This document shows, piece by piece, positions 58,232 through 64,000 of a stretch of DNA of 64,000 bases. A model generated the notes under the pieces. That model was not told the origin of the DNA. It saw nothing but the letters and a program-made list of their open reading frames with translations, and made no database searches. The first letter of the stretch is position 1; every line of letters starts with the position of its first letter. The position numbers and the translations under genes are program-made. This stretch comes from Flectonema sp. DT1601 (lineage: Eukaryota; Euglenozoa; Diplonemea; Diplonemida; Diplonemidae), in contig OZ025795.1 in NCBI GenBank assembly GCA_964019425.1, positions 186,001 to 250,000 on the forward strand. The letters run 5' to 3'.

Positions 58232-60370
58232 TTTATATTTTTCTTCTCGTTGAACCCTCCCTGCTGTATAATAATAAAATAAACAAAGAGAGAGAGGGGA
58301 AAAAAAAAACACACACACAAATCACAATCTACTTGACCCCCCATATTATATTGTGACACTTATTGTTTTAAGTTCCAAGAGGTAAAGCAAACCCCATCAC
58401 AATCACAATAAATAACTAATGGCAACAAATAGGATAGCGAGAGCAGATACAACCACAAAGACGGGGTGCGGTAGGGTAATTTTGTTGGAGTGGAACTGAA
58501 TAAAAAGAAAGAGAAAGGGAAAAAAAAAAACCGGTCTTATATTTTTTTGACAGTAATACTAACGCACGGGAACATAGATAACATGTCAATAATAAATAAA
58601 CTGTTTTCTCTGAATAGTTTCTTCTCCGACTTCGTCGGTGGAAATAGAAAAGGGCACGGCATGGAAACACATGTAGAAAAAGTTTATCGCTCTGGTTTTG
58701 CTCCGATGCCATACATATTATAATGAAGTTCGGTCTGAACTTTTTTTTTTTTTGCGACTTCGGTAGAGACCGTTTTGCAAAAAAAACAGCAGCAAGGGTA
58801 ATAGTTTGTTTTTTTTTCATTTGTTTTTCCCCTCGTTCCGTACGTTTTTTTGTTGGAAACCATGGTTTCCAAAACACACACGCAACACACACAAACCCCG
58901 ATCCCAACACAAAAAAAAAAAAAAAAAAAAATCAGCGAAAGCTAATAGAAATATAGCATCAGTCAGATATTTTTTGTACGCTATTTTACATAAAACTAAA
59001 AATCTGAAGTGATGACAATAAAGTTGAACTAAGATCACAAACTTAAATTTTGAAAATCGAAAAAGGAGGGATGAAAAGAATTTAAAACAAAAATGAACCA
59101 AAAACTACTATAAGTCAGGTAGAATTCAGAAAACAATTTTAATTTCTTTCAGTATTCGTATGCCTCAACTACAACATATCACAGCCCACAACATACCTTC
59201 TGAAACAGAAAAAAGAAAAATTGAGAGAGAAAAAAAACGATGAAGGCACAAAAAAGCATTTGACGACAAGGGTAAATAAATAAATAAAAAAAATAGAAAA
59301 GGAAAGAAGAAAAGAAAAAATAGTCCTGCTACCAGGCCATTCACCGTTATATAATATAAAAAATAAAAAATAAAGGAAAAATGGGAAAAGAATAGGGTAA
59401 ATATGAACCAACTAGAAGCACACGGGGGTTAGTCACCGAAAACCCTCCTCTATTTGCCTTAATGCAACTCACAGAGAGGGAAGAGAAAAAGGGGGCTGAA
59501 CCAAAAAAAAAAACCTCATACTCACACAAGACAATTCGTTATGTAAATTTTTTTTTTTTTTTTTTTTTTTTTTTCAATGTGGTAATTGTTTTCGAACGGC
59601 ATAGGAAATTATGATTCACTTAAATTAAACAGGTGGATCAAAATATTATAAAACAACGTCTTCGGTTCACGAAGAGCTCAAAAGACTTGATTCGTCAAGA
59701 AGCATTTATTAACCGTCACTATAACAGGACAAAAGATTTATTCACTTTTATAGCACGTTCGACATACGATATTAGTTATCAGGTTTTTTTTTTTTTTTTT
59801 TTTTTGGAGGTTAGAGAAGGGGAGGAATAATGATAAAAAAAAACATTGAAACAGCAAACAAACAAGAGCAAAAAAAAAAAAAAAAAAAGCCATCAAAAAA
59901 AATGGAACAAATAAAAAAATTCAAAACTTCTTTGACAAGAAGTATCAAAATTTTAAAAAAAAAAAAAAAAAAAAAAAATAGTAGTAATAAAAACGACTAA
60001 GGGTTATCATCCAGAGGGCAAAAGCTTTCTCCATAAATAAATAGAGCTAATAACACACTGCCGTCTTACCACTAAAAAAGATTGTAGTAACTAATTACCA
60101 CCGAAGGAAACCCTTTGCGGGCGGTTTGCAAGTCACAAGAGCTCAACACTCTGAAAAAAAAGAGACAAAAAAAAAAAGCATAATCGAAATTTCGATAAAA
60201 ATCGATTTTTTTTTTTTTTTTTTTTTCACTAAAAACCCAATTGATTTTGATGAAGCCATACCAAAAAAAAAAAAAAAAAAAAAAAATAGCGAATAGCCAT
60301 CTCGGAATATTTTTTTTTTTTTTGAACCGCATCATGAGAAGTATGCTTGACCTAATCAAAAACAGAGTTT
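58232..60370. other. Gene-poor AT-rich region
   Basis: Dominated by A and T runs (for example about 58909-58931, 59549-59574, 59785-59806, 59955-59979, 60208-60226, 60261-60286). Open frames on both strands are Phe/Lys-rich readings of these runs. A minus-strand frame of about 98 codons (start near 58711, MASEQNQSDKLFLHV) is possible but unsupported. Confidence 0.5.
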
Positions 60371-61129
60371 CTAAATCGAAGGAACTGGAAGCACCACCTC
60401 GACAGTCGAGGGGTCATCAAGGCATATGATAGGGTATCCAGAACACATTCCGTAAATCGGTCTAGGACTACACTCCAAAATCTCTCTCGTTATGTAGTTT
60501 TGAAATTCGCATGTTAAAGTCTTCATTGGACCATTAAACTTAAATTGAATCACAACACCTTCTTGTGGTGTGTACGGAACAGATCCCGCAGAATCATCAC
60601 CGTAAATAGTTAGATACGAACCAGTATTAGACGGGGCTGTTAATCCAGTTATGTGCCACACAGAATTCTTAGTATCAATACCCCGACAGTGAGTGTTCAG
60701 ATCCAGGCTTTCTTTTGGTGATATCCCGAAATCGATTCTAGGAGAACCTCTTATATGCAATGCCCATTCCGATATTGTCGTTGGTTCTAAAGGTGGTTCT
60801 AACAACGCAACAGTGTAGTCGGGTCTTGCTCTGACTAGTGAGAATTTCATATCACCATCGGTGATTTCACCTGCGTCTCCACAATTTCTAAACCTAAATT
60901 GAGAATAATGTTCTATATAAAGTGTATCATCGTTGGTTAATTCTGAATCACAGATTAACATAGTGTCGTCATTCAGCATTAAATTATCAACATTCCTGAG
61001 CATTATTGACCTTGGATCCATTCCCACTGCCTCTGCTGCCCCTTTTTTTATATCATCAACACAACCATCAGGGTTCACTTCAACACAGTGAGTCTCCCCG
61101 TTGATATCTCTTATGTATATTGAGATCAT
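60371..61129 (-). CDS. Ubiquitin-like plus SPRY-like domain protein
   Basis: 252 residues, single exon. Residues 1-75 are ubiquitin-like (MISIYIRDINGETHCVEVNP, ...TNDDTLYIEHYSQ). Residues 80-245 look like a SPRY/B30.2-type beta domain (MKFSLVRARPDYTVALLEPP, ISEWALHIRGSPRIDFGIS, VVIQFKFNGPMKTLTCEF, RPIYGMCSGYP), the usual layout of Trp, FGI and a late F/L-rich strand. It has no RING or B-box, so it is not a TRIM. It may act as a substrate or peptide-binding adaptor. The SPRY call is from pattern only. Confidence 0.7.
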   Translation of the reverse strand: MISIYIRDINGETHCVEVNPDGCVDDIKKGAAEAVGMDPRSIMLRNVDNLMLNDDTMLICDSELTNDDTLYIEHYSQFRFRNCGDAGEITDGDMKFSLVRARPDYTVALLEPPLEPTTISEWALHIRGSPRIDFGISPKESLDLNTHCRGIDTKNSVWHITGLTAPSNTGSYLTIYGDDSAGSVPYTPQEGVVIQFKFNGPMKTLTCEFQNYITREILECSPRPIYGMCSGYPIICLDDPSTVEVVLPVPSI

Positions 61130-62933
61130 GGTTTTTTTTTTTTTTTTTTTTTTTTTTTCCTTGATCAGGCGAGGGGCTGTATAAAATGATAATAGTAAAA
61201 ACTGAGAATACCCTAGAATAGTTTTTTTTTTTTTTTTTTTTTTTTCTATTCTCCAGACTCTGACTTATTGTCCAGACATACTGCAAACAGGGATGACCCC
61301 CCCCCCAGGATCTGGAACAAAAGAAAAAAAAGAAAAAGATAGTAAAGCAAATATTTTATCCTTCCGACAACTATATAAAAAACAGGAGACACCGAAAATA
61401 TAAAAATAAGATACTCATATATATTCGAGGGGATTTAATTGTTTTTTTTTTTTTTTTTTTTTTGGAAAAAGAAAGAAGAAAAAAGTGGAACTTTTACTTG
61501 CAATGGTACAGTGACTTAGAAAAGGCGAACGACATAGGTCATTCTACATTAATATTTTGTAGAGGAACCTCTTTATAGTTGGATTAAGAAACTACTCAGA
61601 AGATGTTATCAATGAAAAAAAAAAAAAAAAAAAAAAAAAATAGGGAAAGGGAGCTTTGTTGTAAAAACACCCATTCGGATCCCCCCTTATAAGAAGGTTT
61701 TTTTTTTTTTTTTTTTTTTTTTCCATCGAAAATCGACGGTATTCACGCTGATCACCGATTGTAAAAGATTTTTTTTTTTTTTTTTTTTTTCCTCCGACCA
61801 TTTAATAATAGACATTCTTAATGCAATACAGTTTTTCAATAAATCCCCAAAATCCACGTCTGGAGGAGTGGGCGGGGGAGGAGTGAGATGGGAACATAAA
61901 ACTGATGATATTTTATCTATCATCCGACGTAGTTTTCTTTTTTTCTATTCCCTTGTGACTTGCAATTAAAAATTAATTAGAGAAATGCAGTCAAACAAAA
62001 AAACAATCGTAGAAAAACCCCAACTACACTACCCCCCCAACTTTTCAACTACCTCATCTTCAGATATAAAATCAAATGAGATAATGTCAATACGCAATCA
62101 CAGTTACTACGAATAACAATAAAACCTAACCCATAAAAGTTAGGCTTTCTGCTGTTGAAGACAACTGATCTTGCAAACAAAAAAAAAAACAAAAAAAAAA
62201 AAAAAAAAAAAACGCTACATCACTATAAATACAGGAGGCTCTCTCAATGCAGCTACAGTTTCTGAGAAACTTCTTTTCTTCTTTAGATGTTTTCTTTATT
62301 TTTTTTTTTTTTTTTGCCTATGTAAAAAATTCGAATTGGGTTGGGGTGATGTGTCACGGACAGGTGGCTGATAACCAGTCACCAACCACTAATTTTCTTT
62401 TTTTTTTTTTTTTTTTTGTTGTATTTACATGTTGGAGAGTTTTGGGATTCGGAGGGTAGGTGAAGGGGGGAATAGAATATTAAAAAAAAATTAATTTATA
62501 ATTTATAATTTTTCCTTTTTTTTTTTTTGTTGTATTTTTTTCTATCATTCTTATTTAAATTGTTAAATGCTTTCTTTTTTTTTTTTTTTTTTTTTTTTGG
62601 TTTGGTTTTTTTTTTTATTTTTTTAAAAGTTTTTTTGTTTTTTTTTTTCCCCGAAGCCATTGTTCGGTCCCTCTCACCTTCTATATACTGCTTTTTTCCT
62701 GCGATCTTGATGCAGAGATGGCACAAGTGAGGATAAGAAAACACCAAAAATGGTACCAAAATCAAATACGTTTTCGGTAACCAGCTTCGAACGTTCTCAT
62801 TAAACTTGATATTCTCAAGGTTATCTAAAAAATCCTTGCTATTTATTCTAGTGTAATATAATAACCTTCACGTCACGTGAAGGAATTCTCTCTCTCTCTC
62901 TCCCCTTGTTGCAATGAGTGATGCTCGGTATAC
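61130..62933. other. Gene-poor, homopolymer-rich region
   Basis: At least eight A or T runs of about 15-26 bases (for example near 61133-61158, 61221-61245, 61442-61463, 61616-61640, 61700-61722, 61770-61790, 62191-62211, 62573-62598) and a (CT) run near 62888-62901. No gene is supported; open frames are Lys/Phe strings. Confidence 0.55.
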
Positions 62934-64000
62934 TCACGCAGGTGGTTCAGCCCTTGTACTGCAATGTGACAAGTTGTCACACAAAAAGGACTGGTTAACC
63001 ACAGAAGTAGTTAGTTCCACATGTTGCATGTTGATTACAAAAATGATCTGGGACCCTTGATTATTGCTGGGATGATCTGTTGTTTTATTTTATTTTTTTT
63101 CTTTAAAATTAAGATGCGGGTTTTTCATATTAAAAACGTGAAATATATCATACCGCAAACGAACACTGCAAGTTCTCATCTATATTCATGATGGCAGCAT
63201 CGTTGTCGAACTCCGCGCAGTAGTTAGGAGCCGAGAAAAGGGTCACCAGCTGTCTATCTGCGAAGAATTCATAACCGCGTTCCATTACCTGTTTATTGTT
63301 TTATTGTTACATAATATTTAATAATCCTTTTTTTTTTTTTTTGCATTTAACAAGTATTGCAAGAACGAAAAAGAATGTTGGGCAGCACACGTAAACCCCC
63401 TTTAGGTTTATCAGTTTAAGTCGGTTCACAGGTTTGGTGACACAAACAAAAAATCACAGTTGTTATATTACTATTTTCTGTATAGTTTAAGATAAAGCCA
63501 ATTCTTTTTTAAACATACCTGATGTGCTCTAATTATAAGGTCCATATCCATCAGGTTAAGAAATCGGGTAACTTCATTCTGTCCGAAGAGGTAACTTACA
63601 CCGCGATCGGATTCATGCCATCCCTGTTGGTATTGTTCGTTTTACTTATCGTAAAAAGTAATAATTTTTGTACAAAAAAAAAAAAAAAAAAAACATACCT
63701 CAATTTCAAATTCTGGATCTGCCCACAAAAGATCACATAAAAGTCCCTGATCAGGCACTTCAGTTGGTCTAGTGATATCCCTTATGTGACGGAGATCAGA
63801 AAGGTCTGGTGAAATACCCCCATGCATGCAGAGAATTTTCTCTCCAATTGTTGCAGCAGCTGGGAGGCAGTTAAATACATCAGTGAAACCTTTCCAAAGC
63901 TTAACGTTGTAACGTCTCTTACAATCATCATAAAATCCATACATTCGATTAATGGCAGCAGACTCATGGTTACCACGCAACAAGAAGAAATTTTCAGGAT
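62934..64000 (-). CDS. PP1-type Ser/Thr protein phosphatase catalytic subunit, 3' part
   Basis: The gene continues past the right edge of the window. Exons seen: beyond 64000-63699, 63623-63519, 63288-63154 and 63077-62934, all joining at phase 0. The protein shows [13 protein letters not shown] (metal-binding Asn and the catalytic-type His), [66 protein letters not shown] and [14 protein letters not shown]. These are the hallmark PP1/PPP motifs with both C-terminal metal His residues. The tail after NLQCSFA differs from PP1 ([18 protein letters not shown]...), lacks the usual ILKP end, and adds about 47 residues. The substrate depends on regulatory partners, which are not seen here. Confidence 0.88.

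Noticed and set aside
59169-62765. Many 60-95 codon frames on both strands
   Set aside because: Phe- or Lys-rich translations of T and A runs; no start context, conservation signal or splice sites.

Overview
This is a window of nuclear DNA from a single-celled eukaryote. It is AT-rich and carries many A/T homopolymer runs of 15-25 bases. Genes have short spliceosomal introns, and the products are typically eukaryotic: LSm3, a PP1-type phosphatase, a two-pore channel, an FG nucleoporin, a HEATR6-like protein and a receptor-like giant. TAA, TAG and TGA all end genes, so the code is standard. I cannot fix the lineage. The homopolymer runs and intron-rich genes would suit a rhizarian or another AT-rich protist, but that is a guess.

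All 19 main genes lie on the minus strand. From left to right: lsm3 (46-445); a six-exon, about 3,713-residue EGF/REJ-like/GPS receptor (830-12358); a 1,114-residue ribonuclease-inhibitor-type LRR protein (12873-18103); a small ORF (24640-24873); a Q-rich protein (25088-30423); a two-pore channel (31131-34364); a small unknown (34467-34868); a SAM-like/ubiquitin-like protein (35036-35809); a multi-pass membrane protein (37133-38374); two small proteins starting MGN and MGC (38602-39060, 39338-39684); HEATR6-like (39956-42881); a two-exon membrane protein (43913-46078); a small secreted protein (46285-46665); an FG nucleoporin (48067-51177); a small membrane ORF (51248-51463) and a very acidic protein (51786-52304); an SPFH/band-7 protein (56621-58231); a UBL-SPRY-like protein (60371-61129); and the 3' end of a PP1-type phosphatase (62934-64000). 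Introns mostly start GTATGT and end in an A-rich stretch followed by AACAG, without a clear polypyrimidine tract.

The most unusual content is five arrays of one modular repeat (12996-14681, 18286-20278, 21259-23686, 25938-28557, 52455-55952). They total about 12.2 kb, 19% of the window, and all point in the + direction, against every gene. Each array follows the circular order A-B-C-D. Slot B holds either a long module of about 370 bp or a short one of about 16 bp, and slot D holds one of two unrelated modules of about 160 bp. The arrays start and stop at different points of the cycle. Two of them lie entirely inside introns, of the LRR gene and of the Q-rich gene, with reading phase kept on both sides. 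I recognise no known mobile element or satellite in them. Some + strand frames look protein-like, including a cysteine-rich segment, but no copy has one long reading frame.

Other oddities are a 182-bp tandem duplication inside the nucleoporin intron whose opposite strand reads as protein, stray + strand exon-like fragments near 47 kb, and a hairpin-rich segment near 43.6 kb flanked by 13-bp direct repeats.
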